Below, piece by piece: positions 42,888 to 42,963 of a stretch of 42,963 nucleotides of DNA (position 1 is the first letter of the stretch; each line of letters begins with the position of its first letter). This stretch comes from JABMPJ01 sp964345005 (GTDB lineage Bacteria > Verrucomicrobiota > Kiritimatiellia > UBA8416 > JABMPJ01). Both the position numbers and the translations under genes were made by a program. The notes beneath the pieces are model-generated. The model made no database searches and was not told the DNA's origin. It worked only from the letters and a program-made list of their open reading frames with translations. The stretch is from assembly GCA_964345005.1 (NCBI GenBank), contig CAYFPQ010000023.1:1-42963 (forward strand), given 5' to 3'.

Positions 42888-42963
42888 ATGTTGCGGCGTT
42901 GGATACTCGTGTGTACGTGGGCGGCGTTGGCGGCGCCATTCCCCTGTACTGCCGGGGAACCGG
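42888..42963 (+). CDS. Start of an exported protein (partial, runs off the window)
   Basis: Only about 25 residues are visible, starting MLRRWILVCTWAALAAP. A positively charged start, a hydrophobic core and a small-residue end (CTAGEP) form a plausible signal peptide. The frame also opens at ATG 42861, nine codons earlier. If the promoter at 42825-42853 is real, that form would be leaderless, so ATG 42888 is preferred. Neither has a good ribosome binding site. The mature protein lies outside the window. Confidence 0.5.
   Translation, partial: MLRRWILVCTWAALAAPFPCTAGEP

Overview
The window is about 60% GC, densely coded and Gram-negative (lpxA, lspA, an outer-membrane barrel protein, many signal peptides). 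Several traits point to an anaerobic member of the PVC superphylum, most likely Kiritimatiellota or Lentisphaerota. These are a siroheme-dependent (Ahb) heme route, a eukaryote-type isoleucyl-tRNA synthetase, a UroD-superfamily protein paired with an AraC regulator, a giant calcium-repeat amylase, and fold-back dispersed repeats. The lineage is inferred; no marker gene settles it.

Layout. (1) 83-4027, + strand: a histone-H1-like/DksA fusion, lspA, miaA, radC and lpxA, tightly packed. (2) 3971-4757, - strand: a DEDD exonuclease whose 5' end abuts a terminal-inverted-repeat element. (3) 4813-11237, + strand: a housekeeping string of ispF, cysS, tmk, holB, ricT, aroQ, an AmaP-like gene, a fold-back repeat and a PfkB kinase, followed by a tRNA-Gly on the other strand. 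(4) 11483-18366, + strand: a compact heme operon in which five overlapping genes encode about nine activities: AhbC, AhbD, an AhbA-AhbB fusion, a Met8/HemA fusion and a HemC-CobA-HemD fusion. Together they cover glutamyl-tRNA to heme b by the siroheme branch, except HemL and HemB. The HemC part lacks the whole cofactor-carrying third domain.

(5) 18417-26001, - strand: an operon, mostly with 4-base stop/start overlaps, encoding an active HtrA-like protease, a paralogue with a ruined catalytic triad, two membrane-anchored proteins of unknown function, and an ABC ATPase and permease. A second copy of the inverted-repeat element lies between the last two. This is the best candidate for an undescribed cell-envelope system. 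(6) 26059-31602: a 40-residue basic protein, an outer-membrane barrel, ileS (type 2), a MoeB/ThiF-like E1 and larE. (7) 31647-33738: a divergent UroD-like/AraC pair with an operator-like intergenic region. (8) 33761-42798: a degenerate GATTACGA fold-back repeat, then a 2890-residue secreted protein that appears to join a GH13 amylase to a GH57-type amylopullulanase through thrombospondin type-3 calcium repeats. A new exported protein begins at the right edge.

All functional calls rest on motifs and remembered family features; no database search was run.
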